Shown: positions 19,058 to 28,056, counted from the stretch's first letter. The stretch is DNA of 64,000 nt from Undibacterium sp. KW1 (GCF_009937955.1 NZ_AP018439.1:5456001-5520000); one strand, 5' to 3'. A program made the numbers and translations. The notes: generated by a model not told the origin, from the letters alone.

Positions 19058-19930
19058 ATGGAAAAGCATGGCAATCAACTGGAAACTGATCTTCATACCC
19101 TGATGCAGTCATCTGCCTCACGCAGGCAGATGCTGCGCTGGATATCGGCGGGTGGCGCTGCGACCTTGTTAGGCTGTGGTGGTGGCAGTGACGCCTCCAC
19201 CTCAACAACGACTTCATCAACGACAAGCACCACAGGTACAACTACAGGCACAAGCACAGGAACAACAGGCAGCACGACTTCCTCCTGCAGCATCATCCCG
19301 GAAGAAACTGCCGGACCTTATCCCGGTGACGGCAGTAACAGCAATGGTGTCAGTATTGCCAATGCGCTGGCGCTGTCCGGCATAGTGCGCAGTGATATAC
19401 GTTCCAGTATTGCCGGTGCCAGCGGTGTGGCGGCAGGTGTGCCCCTGACCATCAAGCTGCAACTCGTGAATACCAAAACCAGTTGCGCTTCGCTGGCGGG
19501 TTATGCGATCTACCTGTGGCATTGTGACAGGGATGGCAATTATTCCATGTATTCATCCGGGGTCACCGCAGAGAACTACCTGCGCGGCGTGCAGGAGACG
19601 GACAGCAATGGCAGTGTCAGTTTCACCACGATCTTCCCTGGCTGCTATTCAGGACGTATCCCGCACGTGCATTTCGAGGTCTATCCCAGTGTGAGCAAGA
19701 TCAGCAGTTCCAATAACAAGGTCAAGACTTCGCAATTCACCTTCCCCATGGCGACGCTGAATGAAGCCTACCAGGCCACAGGTTACACCTCCAGCGTACG
19801 CAACCTGTCGCAGATCACATATGCAACTGACAATGTCTTCAGCGATGGCACCAGCCTGCAAATGGTCAGCGTGACTGGCAATGCCACACAGGGCTATGTC
19901 GTGACTCTGACCGTGGGTATATCCGTATAA
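19058..19930 (+). CDS. Secreted intradiol ring-cleavage dioxygenase-like lipoprotein
   Basis: A 290-residue protein. The N-terminus has a twin-arginine motif SRRQML (from about residue 20), a hydrophobic stretch and a lipobox LLGC, so Tat export followed by lipidation is likely. A Ser/Thr/Gly linker of about 30 residues (STTTSSTTSTTG) tethers the catalytic domain. That domain opens with IPEETAGPYPGDG, characteristic of the intradiol dioxygenase family. It carries YAIYLWHCDRDGNYSMY and the HVHFEVY stretch, whose two histidines match the iron ligands. The real substrate is unknown; related extracytoplasmic proteins are poorly characterised. It is divergent from a two-component system with a shared operator region. 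An AAGGAA ribosome site precedes the start. Confidence 0.8.
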   Translation: MEKHGNQLETDLHTLMQSSASRRQMLRWISAGGAATLLGCGGGSDASTSTTTSSTTSTTGTTTGTSTGTTGSTTSSCSIIPEETAGPYPGDGSNSNGVSIANALALSGIVRSDIRSSIAGASGVAAGVPLTIKLQLVNTKTSCASLAGYAIYLWHCDRDGNYSMYSSGVTAENYLRGVQETDSNGSVSFTTIFPGCYSGRIPHVHFEVYPSVSKISSSNNKVKTSQFTFPMATLNEAYQATGYTSSVRNLSQITYATDNVFSDGTSLQMVSVTGNATQGYVVTLTVGISV

Positions 19931-19943
19931 AACTTACAATGCC

Positions 19944-19977
19944 GGGGACAGAAGCAACTTGTTTTGCTCCCGGTATT
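19944..19977 (+). terminator. Imperfect hairpin after the dioxygenase-like gene
   Basis: GCCGGG..AGAAGCAA pairs with TTTTGCT-CCCGGT around a short loop, about 15 bases after the stop. The following T-run is weak (ATTTACAT). Possible terminator. Confidence 0.35.
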
Positions 19978-20035
19978 TACATAGAATCGGGTTTGATTGA
20001 CACTCTCTTACACTCTTTTCAAGAAAGGAGGAAAT

Positions 20036-20122
20036 ATGGAAGTTCTAAAGTATGCCATCAGCGGCATACGCAACTTTGGTACCTTTGCCAGCTCTTGTCC
20101 TGAATCCATCGCGCAGCGATAA
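20036..20122 (+). CDS. 28-codon leader ORF upstream of ABC-F gene
   Basis: ATG 20036 follows AAAGGAGGAAAT, the strongest ribosome binding site in this part of the window. The frame encodes MEVLKYAISGIRNFG through SIAQR and stops at TAA 20120. Within it, TATGCC and GGCATA form a 6-bp hairpin. After the stop, about 107 bases contain further foldable segments, including GGATG-CCTG-CATCC near 20198-20211, before the ABC-F start, which itself has only a weak ribosome site. A strong uORF ahead of an ABC-F ATPase is the layout of ribosome-mediated attenuation known for antibiotic-resistance ABC-F genes. The peptide is not recognised and the leader role is inference. Confidence 0.5.
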   Translation: MEVLKYAISGIRNFGTFASSCPESIAQR

Positions 20123-20229
20123 AAGGCGAGAGCACGTAGATCCCATCACCCTCCGGGCCAGTTCTCGGCTCATTATCGTTAGCGCTCCTGTTGACGTGGA
20201 TGCCTGCATCCCAAAACAAAGACAAGAGC

Positions 20230-21999
20230 ATGACTACCTTATTATCTGCACAAGCATTACAACTCGACACCAGCCACGGTGTCTTATTCGAAAACCTTAA
20301 CTTCACCCTACAAGTCGGTCAACGCATAGGCTTGATAGGTCACAACGGCAGTGGCAAATCGACCTTGCTTTCCCTGCTGGCAGGACAACGCCACGCCCAT
20401 AGCGGCAGCATACAGATGGCACGCCTGTGCCGCCTGCAATATGTAGAACAACACCTGCCACCTGCGCTGCATGCGCTGAGCCTGTACGATGCGATGCTGG
20501 ATGCCATCAATGACCAACCAGAATTGCACTGGCGTGTCGATAGCCTCTTGCAGGAACTCGGCATCGATGCACGCACTGCCGGGGTAGCCGTACAATCCCT
20601 GTCCGGTGGCCAGCATACCCGCCTGCTATTGGGCCGGGCCTTATTACGCGACCCCAATCTCTTGCTGCTGGACGAGCCCAGCAATCATCTCGACTTGCCA
20701 TCGCTGTTATGGCTGGAAGAATTTTTGCTGAACTGGAAAGGCGCATTTGTGCTGGTGTCACATGACCAGCGCCTGCTGAACCGTGTGACACGACAAAGCT
20801 GGATCTTGCGTGACCGGCAAATCACCTGCTTTGACCAACCCTGCTCTGAAGCCCTGCAATCCCTGGCTTTGGCGGATGAAGCCGCACAGGCAAGACGTGA
20901 TGCCGAGCAATCCGAAATTGACAGGCTGGCAGCCAGTAGCAAGCGTCTGGCCATCTGGGGTAGTGTGTATGACAATGAAAAACTGGCACGCAAAGCCAAG
21001 ACTATGCAAAAGCGGGCAGACCGGCTGAAGGAAGAACAAACCACAGTCACCGAAGGCCAGCCCTGGACTTTGCAATTGCATGGCAAGGCATCGCCCGCCA
21101 ATCACTTACTGCAACTTGATAAGCTGACAGTCAGGGCAGCGCCTGGTTTGCCAGCGCTGTTCAAACTGGAGCAATTCGGTGTACGGCCGGGTGACAAGAT
21201 CGCCTTGCTGGGCGCGAATGGCACGGGTAAGTCTTCGCTGCTCAGGCAGTGCTGGCAAGCGATACAGTCAGGCCAGGAGCCAACACAGGCCAGCGAACAC
21301 ATCAGTTGGCATGCGACAGCGCAGATCGGTTATTACGACCAGTCTTTGCAACAACTGAACAGCGATGCCAGCCTGCCTGATGCGCTGTATCCCTTTGTCG
21401 CTGGCTCTGATACTGCCAGGACAGAACTGGCACGCAAGCAGGCGCTGATCTCAGCAGGCTTTCCTTATCACCGACATCAGCAAAAAGTGGCATCGCTGAG
21501 TGGTGGTGAACGGGCACGTCTGTTGTTTTTGGCACTCTCGCTGGCAAGCTACCATTTACTGTTTCTTGATGAACCGACCAATCATCTGGACATGCAGGGC
21601 AAACAGGAATTAACTGAAGCACTGGCAGGATTTGCCGGTGGCTTTTTGCTGGTATCGCATGACCGGGATTTGATAGAGCAAAGCTGCCAGGAATTCTGGG
21701 TAGTACAGGATGGTCGCCTGGAAAGATGGCTGGATGCAGAAAGTGCCTATGAATGTCTGCGGCAAAAACAGCCAGCATCTGAAACGGGGCGGGCAATGTC
21801 CGCGGCACCTGACACAGTGCATAGCAAAGCTGGCGAGACAGCGCTCAGTGATACGGAGCTGGCTTTGCAAAGACTATGTGAACTGGAGGAATTATTGCAT
21901 GCTGATCTGGCACGCAGACCCAAGCACCAGAAGCCGCAACAGCAGGCAAGCTGGCGTCAGGAAATGGCAGATTTAAATCAGTTTCTTGGTCTGAATTAA
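20230..21999 (+). CDS. ABC-F family ATPase (ribosome-associated)
   Basis: A 589-residue soluble protein with two ABC domains and no membrane helices. Domain 1 has GHNGSGKST, LSGGQHTR and LLLLDEPSNHLDL. Domain 2 has GANGTGKSS, LSGGERARL and LLFLDEPTNHLDM. The charged linker between them (about residues 220-290, rich in Ala/Arg/Lys/Glu) matches the P-site tRNA interaction motif region of ABC-F proteins. These act on the ribosome in translation control or antibiotic target protection. ATG 20230 gives the standard MTTLLSAQAL opening; an in-frame start 13 codons earlier is possible. The upstream leader ORF suggests drug- or translation-dependent induction. Subfamily is unresolved. Confidence 0.88.
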   Translation: MTTLLSAQALQLDTSHGVLFENLNFTLQVGQRIGLIGHNGSGKSTLLSLLAGQRHAHSGSIQMARLCRLQYVEQHLPPALHALSLYDAMLDAINDQPELHWRVDSLLQELGIDARTAGVAVQSLSGGQHTRLLLGRALLRDPNLLLLDEPSNHLDLPSLLWLEEFLLNWKGAFVLVSHDQRLLNRVTRQSWILRDRQITCFDQPCSEALQSLALADEAAQARRDAEQSEIDRLAASSKRLAIWGSVYDNEKLARKAKTMQKRADRLKEEQTTVTEGQPWTLQLHGKASPANHLLQLDKLTVRAAPGLPALFKLEQFGVRPGDKIALLGANGTGKSSLLRQCWQAIQSGQEPTQASEHISWHATAQIGYYDQSLQQLNSDASLPDALYPFVAGSDTARTELARKQALISAGFPYHRHQQKVASLSGGERARLLFLALSLASYHLLFLDEPTNHLDMQGKQELTEALAGFAGGFLLVSHDRDLIEQSCQEFWVVQDGRLERWLDAESAYECLRQKQPASETGRAMSAAPDTVHSKAGETALSDTELALQRLCELEELLHADLARRPKHQKPQQQASWRQEMADLNQFLGLN

Positions 22000-22029
22000 T
22001 CCGCCTGACCAGCAGTAAGTCATCCTCGG

Positions 22030-22074
22030 CGGAGCGCAACATCAGGCAAGCAAGATGTCGTGCTCCGTTTTTTT
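22030..22074 (+). terminator. Terminator of the ABC-F gene
   Basis: A 14-bp stem with two imperfect positions (CGGAGCGCAACATC / GATGTCGTGCTCCG) and a 10-nt loop is followed by seven T. Its T-run overlaps the stop codon of the convergent small membrane-protein gene. Confidence 0.8.
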
Positions 22075-22345
22075 AACTCCCGGGCAAACCCTGGTCACAC
22101 CACATGCATGCCTCACGCTGACTATCGGTACGCATGCTGCATGCCGGGCATGCCACCAGGTTTTCTTTTTGTGTTGAAGCGTTTGAAAATACCCTGAAAA
22201 ATATCCAAACAGCCAGGGCAGCAAATCCCACAAAGAAAACCAGATACACAGCCGCAGACGCAGATATCCAGTCCTGCAGTACCGCCCGGGCAATCAACAG
22301 CAACAAAACGACGCTGACAACTGATATTCTGAACAAGAATTTCAT
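22073..22345 (-). CDS. Small membrane protein with C-terminal zinc ribbon
   Basis: A 90-residue product. Two hydrophobic helices (about residues 5-24 and 30-52) are followed by a cytoplasmic tail with paired cysteines, CPACSMRTDSQREACMWC. This is a CxxC-N9-CxxC knuckle typical of small zinc ribbons. Homologues of this build are usually annotated only as hypothetical or zinc-ribbon proteins. The start codon follows GCAGG very closely, so initiation is not certain. It lies just upstream of the NarL-type kinase gene's 3' end and reads in the opposite direction to the ABC-F gene. No function is assigned. Confidence 0.55.
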   Translation of the reverse strand: MKFLFRISVVSVVLLLLIARAVLQDWISASAAVYLVFFVGFAALAVWIFFRVFSNASTQKENLVACPACSMRTDSQREACMWCDQGLPGS

Positions 22346-22390
22346 CCTGCGTATCCCATATATATTCCTTACATATCCCTTATTTCAGGC

Positions 22391-23887
22391 TCATGCAAGC
22401 GGAAAGCGTATGAGCAATTGCGTCCCGGTCGCGGCAGAGGATTGCAATTCAATCTCGCCATTAAAAGCCACCACCCGTTCGCGCATACCGGTGATGCCTA
22501 TGCCAGCAGAGCTGTGGTGTATATCAAAACCCACGCCATTGTCGCTGACCTCTATCTGCAAACTCTTTTGCTCTTCCAGCATGGTCAGGGCCACTTCGAC
22601 CTGCGTCGCCCCGGCATGCTTCATGACGTTGGACAAGGCTTCTTGTATGATGCGATAAACTGAAATTGCCAGCCCGCTATCCAATCCTGAAAAATCCCCA
22701 TCGCTGTCAAAATGAAACTGACAGCCTGGCACATTGCTGTTGTAATGCCTGAGCATGTCTTCGACTGCACCTTGCAAACCCAGCATATCCAATACTTCAG
22801 GCCGCAGGCGGCGCACCAGGTTGCGGCCATTGGCATATAAATCCAGCGTCAGTTTGGTGATGGCTCCGGCGCGCTCCTGGATTTCTTCACTGACACCGCC
22901 AGCGGCCATCTGCGCAGCAAGGTGCTGTATACGTTGCGCTTCCAGCCGCGCGGCAATCAATGAGGCATTCAGTTCATCGTGTATTTCTATAGCGATGCTC
23001 TTGCGTTCATCTTCTACTATGCTGTGCACCTTTTGTATGAGCTTGCGTTTTTCTGCATTGGCTTTCAACGCTTCATTGCGCGACTCCATCAAATCACGCG
23101 TTCTTTCCTGTACCTTGTTTTCCAGATCCTGCTTGGCCTGTTGCAGGCTGATGGACATGGCATTGATAGAAATCTGCAAGTCCCCTATCTCGCCACCCGT
23201 AGTCACTTGCAGCGTATTCGAATAATCACCCTCACGTATCTCACGCAGGGTTTCTATGGATTTTTGCAAGGGCCGTGTCAGGCTCAATGCCAGATAGACT
23301 GCCAGCACCGCGCTGACAAACAAAGCCAGCCCGCTCATCGCCAGTTCAAACATGAAGCGCTGGCTATGTTTGGCCAACATGCGCGTCGCCGACATCGTGA
23401 CCCTGACATAACCCAGCATATCTGCATCTTTACTCTCCTTGCTGGCCGTGGTCAGGGGCAAGACACCTGATGTCGCAGCCCTGGATTCTTTGAGCAAATT
23501 CACCCACACCAGTTGACGTCTGACAGGTACTTCCACCGAATGTTCCGCTTGCTGGATTTTTTCTGTAGAGATGACGTGCAGGATGTCTTTCTTATCCGTA
23601 TCGAGCACATCTATCCTGGCGATGCTGCGGTCTGACAGCATGACATCGCTCATGGTGCTTTTCAGGCCGGGCAGGTTCTTGGTCAGCAGGTTGTATTCCA
23701 CACTCTCGGCCAGTGCTGTGGAGATCACATAGGCACGCTCCAGCAATTCTGCCTTGCCCTCTTGCAGGCGCGACTGATAGGAATACCAGACTACCGAGCA
23801 AAACATGTAGATCACTGGCACAAAGATGATGAGGAACAGGCGCGAGCGCAAATCCCAGTTGCGCCAGAGCAGCGCGGCAAAATTCAT
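22391..23887 (-). CDS. NarX/UhpB-type sensor histidine kinase
   Basis: A 498-residue kinase. The N-terminal helix (about residues 18-38) and a second near 178-200 bound a periplasmic domain of about 140 residues. A HAMP domain follows (LTRPLQKSIETLREI), then a coiled coil (LQQAKQDLENKVQERTRDL) and a HisKA_3 phospho-acceptor (AIEIHDELNASLIAARLE). The HATPase domain contains EALSNVMKHA and DNGVGFD. This HisKA_3 type pairs with LuxR-family regulators, one of which is encoded 58 bases upstream in the same direction. The signal is not evident. Confidence 0.9.
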   Translation of the reverse strand: MNFAALLWRNWDLRSRLFLIIFVPVIYMFCSVVWYSYQSRLQEGKAELLERAYVISTALAESVEYNLLTKNLPGLKSTMSDVMLSDRSIARIDVLDTDKKDILHVISTEKIQQAEHSVEVPVRRQLVWVNLLKESRAATSGVLPLTTASKESKDADMLGYVRVTMSATRMLAKHSQRFMFELAMSGLALFVSAVLAVYLALSLTRPLQKSIETLREIREGDYSNTLQVTTGGEIGDLQISINAMSISLQQAKQDLENKVQERTRDLMESRNEALKANAEKRKLIQKVHSIVEDERKSIAIEIHDELNASLIAARLEAQRIQHLAAQMAAGGVSEEIQERAGAITKLTLDLYANGRNLVRRLRPEVLDMLGLQGAVEDMLRHYNSNVPGCQFHFDSDGDFSGLDSGLAISVYRIIQEALSNVMKHAGATQVEVALTMLEEQKSLQIEVSDNGVGFDIHHSSAGIGITGMRERVVAFNGEIELQSSAATGTQLLIRFPLA

Positions 23888-23945
23888 TGCGGCACTGCCT
23901 TGATCAAGCCAGATGTCAATGCGTGTAACTTTGTCTGCAACAGCA

Positions 23946-24587
23946 TCACGGTGCGATCAACCCGTGTTTGACCGCCAGTTTGGTGATGTAGGCAGGCCGG
24001 TGTACACCCAGTTTTTCCTTGATGGCCTGACTGACATTGCTGATGGTTTTTAATGACAGGTCCAGCCGCTCGGCGATCTCGGCATTGGTCAAGCCTTCTG
24101 CCATAAGCTTGAAGATTTCCAGGTCACGTTCATTCAGCAGCGATTGCGGTGACTCATCCCCGCGCACAGACAAATTCGCCAGACGCTCTGCAATCTGCGG
24201 CAGGAAATACAATTCACCCTGATGGGCACGCTGCACAGCGGTTGCCAGATCAGCCGGATCGCAGTCCTTGGTTACAAAGGCCTTGGCACCGAGGCGATAA
24301 GCCTCTTTGATCAGCGCATCCTGGTCAAACTGGCTCAGGAAGACAATCTTTGCATCGGCAAATTGCGCGAGGATATCGCGCGCCGCATCCAGACCAGTCA
24401 GGTCTGCACCAAAGCGTATGTCCAGTATCACAACATCCGGCTTCAAAGCGGCATATTGTTCAAACGCCTCTTGCGGCGTCCTGGCCTGCCCCAGCACAGT
24501 AATCCCCAGACTGCCCAGCGACATGGCAAAACCCGTCATCACGATGGGATGATCATCAGCCAGCAATACCCGTATGCCATTTTGCAT
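23946..24587 (-). CDS. NarL/LuxR-family response regulator
   Basis: A 213-residue regulator. The receiver domain (1-120) contains ADDHP, phospho-acceptor Asp in VVILDIRFG and Lys in AFVTKDCDP. A LuxR-type helix-turn-helix (about 148-205) carries LTNAEIAERLDLSLKTISN. It is first in a two-gene unit with the HisKA_3 kinase. Its start faces a 430-base intergenic region and the divergent TonB-like gene, which is a plausible but unproven target. Confidence 0.9.
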   Translation of the reverse strand: MQNGIRVLLADDHPIVMTGFAMSLGSLGITVLGQARTPQEAFEQYAALKPDVVILDIRFGADLTGLDAARDILAQFADAKIVFLSQFDQDALIKEAYRLGAKAFVTKDCDPADLATAVQRAHQGELYFLPQIAERLANLSVRGDESPQSLLNERDLEIFKLMAEGLTNAEIAERLDLSLKTISNVSQAIKEKLGVHRPAYITKLAVKHGLIAP

Positions 24588-25021
24588 AATTACAACACCT
24601 TATAGATTAGCAGAGTTATTTACTCATCAAACGTAATAGTAATGCTTTTTACTAGCAATTGCATTAGCAGCATCGCATAAAGCACGAGACATTGTGACAA
24701 AGAGCATTATTGACAGATTTTTTAATCTCAGACTGCACCAGTAATCAGAAATGAAACGGGGATATTTTTTCTTTCAGGCAACGCGGAAACGATGAGATTG
24801 GCAATAAATGCTTCATGTGAGAAGCCACAAATCACAAAATAAATAAAATAAATGCTTTTCAAGTGACATTTTCATTGCTATTGTAAAGCACATGGATTGC
24901 ACATAAATGCCATTTTCAACTACTTTCACAGTTAAGAAACGGCAAAAACAGTTGCATCTCCAAGCCAGCCCCGGCATGTGCTTGCGCCACGCCGGGCCAG
25001 ATCCCAAACCTGGAGAACAAA
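24588..25021. other. Intergenic region between response regulator and TonB-like gene
   Basis: An A/T-rich divergent promoter region of 434 bases with no credible ORF. It holds several A/T tracts (for example 24834-24852) and a small G/C-rich hairpin, CCCGGC/GCCGGG, near 24976-25000, just before the TonB-like ribosome site. No unambiguous -35/-10 pair or operator was found. Confidence 0.6.
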
Positions 25022-25693
25022 ATGGAATTTACACAAAACCAGCAACATCCCTTCAAGCGCATGTCACGTTTGGGTGTCGTCGCCGTGCTGCATGTGGCCT
25101 TGTTGGCTGCTTTGCTTAACAGCATGAAGATCAAGATCAGCCCGCCAGTTTTTTTTAAACCCGAGTCAATTCACGAAATTGAAAAAATCAAACCTGTAGA
25201 ACCCGATCATCACCCAAGTACACCCAAGACTTTGGCCCCACCCATAAATCCGCCTATCGCGCCTCCGACAGTGGTACCGGATAATCCACCGTCCGTTACC
25301 CCTCCTGTAGTACGTGGTGGCAAAACCGACGACGGCGAGACAGGGAAAGTCATTGAAGGCACAGGCGTGTCGGGTGGTGGTACCGGAACGGGCACTCAAG
25401 CCGTAAAGAACCCGGTCCATGTCGCAGCCGTCGTCGATATGAGCCGTTGTGAAAAGCCCGCCTATCCAGCAAGGTCGATACGTATTGGAGAAACCGGGAC
25501 AGTGACACTAGCCATGTTGATAGGTACAGATGGGCGTGTGCTTGAAACAAAAACAGAGGGTAGCAGTGGCTCACGCGATCTTGACAAAGCAGCCAGCCAG
25601 GCTCTGTCACTGTGTCGCTTCACGCCCGGTACCATCGATGGCGTAGCACAGCAAAGCTGGACCAAAGTGCAGTATGTCTGGAAGATAGATTAA
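25022..25693 (+). CDS. TonB-like energy transducer
   Basis: A 223-residue protein. It has an N-terminal membrane anchor (about residues 18-38) and a Pro/Lys/Glu-rich spacer (about 45-115: IEKIKPVEPDHHP, PPINPPIAPPTVVP). The C-terminal TonB domain (about 145-223) has YPARSIRIGETGTV and a terminal VQYVWKID strand. It should couple the proton motive force to an outer-membrane receptor. No exbB, exbD or receptor gene is next to it, so it may share a distant ExbBD. Ribosome site TGGAG precedes the ATG. Confidence 0.85.
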   Translation: MEFTQNQQHPFKRMSRLGVVAVLHVALLAALLNSMKIKISPPVFFKPESIHEIEKIKPVEPDHHPSTPKTLAPPINPPIAPPTVVPDNPPSVTPPVVRGGKTDDGETGKVIEGTGVSGGGTGTGTQAVKNPVHVAAVVDMSRCEKPAYPARSIRIGETGTVTLAMLIGTDGRVLETKTEGSSGSRDLDKAASQALSLCRFTPGTIDGVAQQSWTKVQYVWKID

Positions 25694-25768
25694 TCAGGGA
25701 GGGAAACAACAAGGCATGCCTTCCCCGATGTCTTTCCCACTTTGCCGCTTTGCCGCTTTCCCGTTTTT

Positions 25769-25815
25769 CTGCCTGCCTGTCGTCCGGTACCTGCGACAGG
25801 CAAGGCAGTTTTTTT
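25769..25815 (+). terminator. Strong terminator after the TonB-like gene
   Basis: A 14-bp stem (CTGCCTGCCTGTCG paired with CGACAGGCAAGGCAG, one bulged A) is followed by seven T. Confidence 0.88.
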
Positions 25816-25853
25816 AAATCTGAACTGACACTTTTACCAATGACGAGCAAACC

Positions 25854-26210
25854 ATGTACCGCAAATACAGCCACTCCAGCTATCTTCGTGCCCTCTGCTT
25901 TTTTGTCAGCATGATGCTGGCTTCTTACGCAACAGCTACTTTGCCTCCCGCGATCAATAGCGAAGAGGACTTGCCTGTACTCATGGTCAATATCCAGGAT
26001 CATACGGCCACCTCAACTGCAGCAAGTGCCCCTGCTTTTACACCCTATCACGGCGCCATCGAACGCTCACCTTATCTGGGCTGGGTTATCCTGATATGCG
26101 CGTGGCTGCTGCCAGCAGGCATGCTGGTCGTAACGCTTGCCACCGTGTTTGACTTTCGCAAACGCAGGCGGGACGATGGATTATTTACTGCGGCTCTGGC
26201 AGCACATTAA
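25854..26210 (+). CDS. Small membrane protein with signal peptide
   Basis: A 118-residue product. An N-terminal signal-like helix (about residues 11-28, ending SYATA) is followed by an extracytoplasmic stretch of about 45 residues. A second helix (about 75-100, YLGWVILICAWLLPAGMLV) and a basic cytoplasmic tail FRKRRRDDG complete it. No known domain is recognised. It stands alone between two unrelated genes, behind its own upstream terminator. The ATG has no strong ribosome site. Probably real because the topology is coherent. Confidence 0.55.
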   Translation: MYRKYSHSSYLRALCFFVSMMLASYATATLPPAINSEEDLPVLMVNIQDHTATSTAASAPAFTPYHGAIERSPYLGWVILICAWLLPAGMLVVTLATVFDFRKRRRDDGLFTAALAAH

Positions 26211-26294
26211 ATCAAGTCTGCGTCTGCATTGACATGTCTTGGTCATACTGGCACTTTAGAATAAGGCCATCTAAAGTCTCCGTAAGGAAAAGCC

Positions 26295-27920
26295 ATGTCC
26301 AAGGATCGCAAGCCAAACAAGAGTGAACTGAAACGCCGCCAGTTCCTGTGCAATGCCAGCGCCAGCGCTGCTGCCATCATCGCAGCAACCTGCCCGCCAA
26401 AACTAGTACGCGCACAAACAGCACCTGCACTCATCACCTCAGACAAGCTGCGCCCGCAACTTCCCTGTGGCGTCATGAGCGGCGACATCACGCGCGACAA
26501 AGCCATCATCTGGAGCCGCACTGACAGGCCCGCGCGCATGCTGCTTGAGTACGCGAATAACGAAGCTTTTAAAAATGCTACCAGCATCAATGGCCCGCTG
26601 GCCGTACCCGGCACAGATTACACAGCACGCATAGACTTGAGTGGCTTGCCCGCTGGCCAGCGTACCTTTTACCGTGTCCGTTTCCAGGACCTGCAAAACC
26701 CATCTGCTGTCAGTGAGGCAGTACAGGGCAGTTTGCTGCTGCCAGGCGGCAAGGAGCGCGACATCACTTTTGCATTTTCTGGTGATGAAGCTGGTCAGGG
26801 CTGGGGTATTAACGAAGCTTTTGGCGGCTACCGCATTTATGAAAGCATGCGCCGCTTCCAGCCTGATTTTTTCATTCACTCAGGCGACCAGATTTATGCA
26901 GACGGCCCTATACAGGCGCAAGTCAAACTGGATGATGGCAGCCTCTGGAATAACCTCACCACACCCGCCAAATCCAAAGTGGCAGAAACCCTGGACGATT
27001 ATCGCGGCAATTTTGCCTATAACTTCCTGGACGCCAACAAGCGCCGCTTTGCTGCCGAAGTACCCTTCCTGGTGCAATGGGATGACCATGAAGTACGCAA
27101 TAACTGGTACCCAGGCCAGCAGATAGGCGAAGCGGAAAAACGTTACCAGCAGCGTGATCTGAACACACTGGCGACCAATGCACGCAGGGCCATGTTTGAA
27201 TACAATCCCTACCGCATAGACCAGCATGATCCAGACCGTATCTACCGCATGTTCAGCTACGGCCCCTTGCTGGAAGTGTTCATGCTCGACGAGCGCAGCT
27301 ACCGTGGCAAAAATTCACCGAATCTGCAAACGACATTGAATGAGGACGCCGCCTTCCTCGGCAAGCCGCAACTGCAATGGCTGAAGCAGGCACTGCTGCG
27401 TTCACACTCGACCTGGAAAGTCATCGCCAGCGACATGCCTATCTCCATCGTCGTACCAGACCTGAACCCCGATGTTCCCAAAGGCACTTATGAAGCCTGG
27501 GCCAATGGCGACAATGGCAAACCACTGGGACGTGAACTGGAAATTGCCGAGATACTCAAATTCATCAAACAACACAATATCAAGAACGTGGTCTGGGTCA
27601 CCGCCGATGTCCACTATGCAGCAGCGACTTATTACACGCCTGAAAAAGCTAAATTTACCGACTTCAAACCCTTCTGGGAATTTGTCGGCGGCCCCTTGAA
27701 TGCAGGTACCTTTGGTCCGAATGAGGTAGATCAGACCTTTGGACCCGATGTGAAATATGTCAGCGTGCCACAGGGCATGAAACAAAACCGCTCACCGGCA
27801 GAATTGCTGCAATTCTTTGGCATTGCGAAAATTGATGCGAAGACCAAGGCGATGACCGTGTCCATCCATGACATCGATGGCAAGAGCCTGTACAAAGTCG
27901 ATATCAATCCAGAAGCCTGA
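26295..27920 (+). CDS. PhoD-family alkaline phosphatase/phosphodiesterase (Tat substrate)
   Basis: A 541-residue enzyme. The N-terminus has a Tat motif KRRQFL followed by an alanine-rich hydrophobic segment and a cleavage-like VRAQ site. A small N-terminal beta domain (about residues 45-150) precedes the metallophosphatase domain with SGDQIYADGPI, WDDHEVRNNW, and VTADVHYAA. These hold the Asp, His and Asn metal ligands of PhoD. PhoD enzymes hydrolyse phosphate mono- and diesters in the periplasm using Ca and Fe and help scavenge phosphate. tatABC lies further along this window. No Pho-box was identified upstream. A bidirectional terminator follows. Confidence 0.88.
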   Translation: MSKDRKPNKSELKRRQFLCNASASAAAIIAATCPPKLVRAQTAPALITSDKLRPQLPCGVMSGDITRDKAIIWSRTDRPARMLLEYANNEAFKNATSINGPLAVPGTDYTARIDLSGLPAGQRTFYRVRFQDLQNPSAVSEAVQGSLLLPGGKERDITFAFSGDEAGQGWGINEAFGGYRIYESMRRFQPDFFIHSGDQIYADGPIQAQVKLDDGSLWNNLTTPAKSKVAETLDDYRGNFAYNFLDANKRRFAAEVPFLVQWDDHEVRNNWYPGQQIGEAEKRYQQRDLNTLATNARRAMFEYNPYRIDQHDPDRIYRMFSYGPLLEVFMLDERSYRGKNSPNLQTTLNEDAAFLGKPQLQWLKQALLRSHSTWKVIASDMPISIVVPDLNPDVPKGTYEAWANGDNGKPLGRELEIAEILKFIKQHNIKNVVWVTADVHYAAATYYTPEKAKFTDFKPFWEFVGGPLNAGTFGPNEVDQTFGPDVKYVSVPQGMKQNRSPAELLQFFGIAKIDAKTKAMTVSIHDIDGKSLYKVDINPEA

Positions 27921-27956
27921 TTGTTCACAACTGCGAACAATCTGGTATTCCAGAAT

Positions 27957-27990
27957 GCAAAAAGTCTGGTGAACACACCAGGCTTTTTGC
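27957..27990. terminator. Bidirectional terminator, copy A of a duplicated 3' end
   Basis: A 15-bp stem (GCAAAAAGTCTGGTG / CACCAGGCTTTTTGC, one G-U pair) with an AACA loop. Nearly the same hairpin occurs at 29132-29162. It can end phoD transcription from the left and minus-strand transcription from the right. Confidence 0.8.
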
Positions 27991-28011
27991 TTCAGATTAC
28001 TGCCCGTCGTT

Positions 28012-28056
28012 TTAATTGTAAACAGCGACTAATTCAGTATTTTGCAAGGGCACAAC
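28012..28056 (-). pseudogene. Relic: last 14 codons of a CsgG-like gene
   Basis: Read on the minus strand this encodes VVPLQNTELVAVYN then TAA. The intact gene at 29182 ends VVPVQNTEPVTVYK. The DNA on the stop side matches for about 60 more bases through the terminator. Homology ends abruptly at about 28060 on the coding side. It is therefore a duplicated 3' end, not a gene. Confidence 0.75.
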
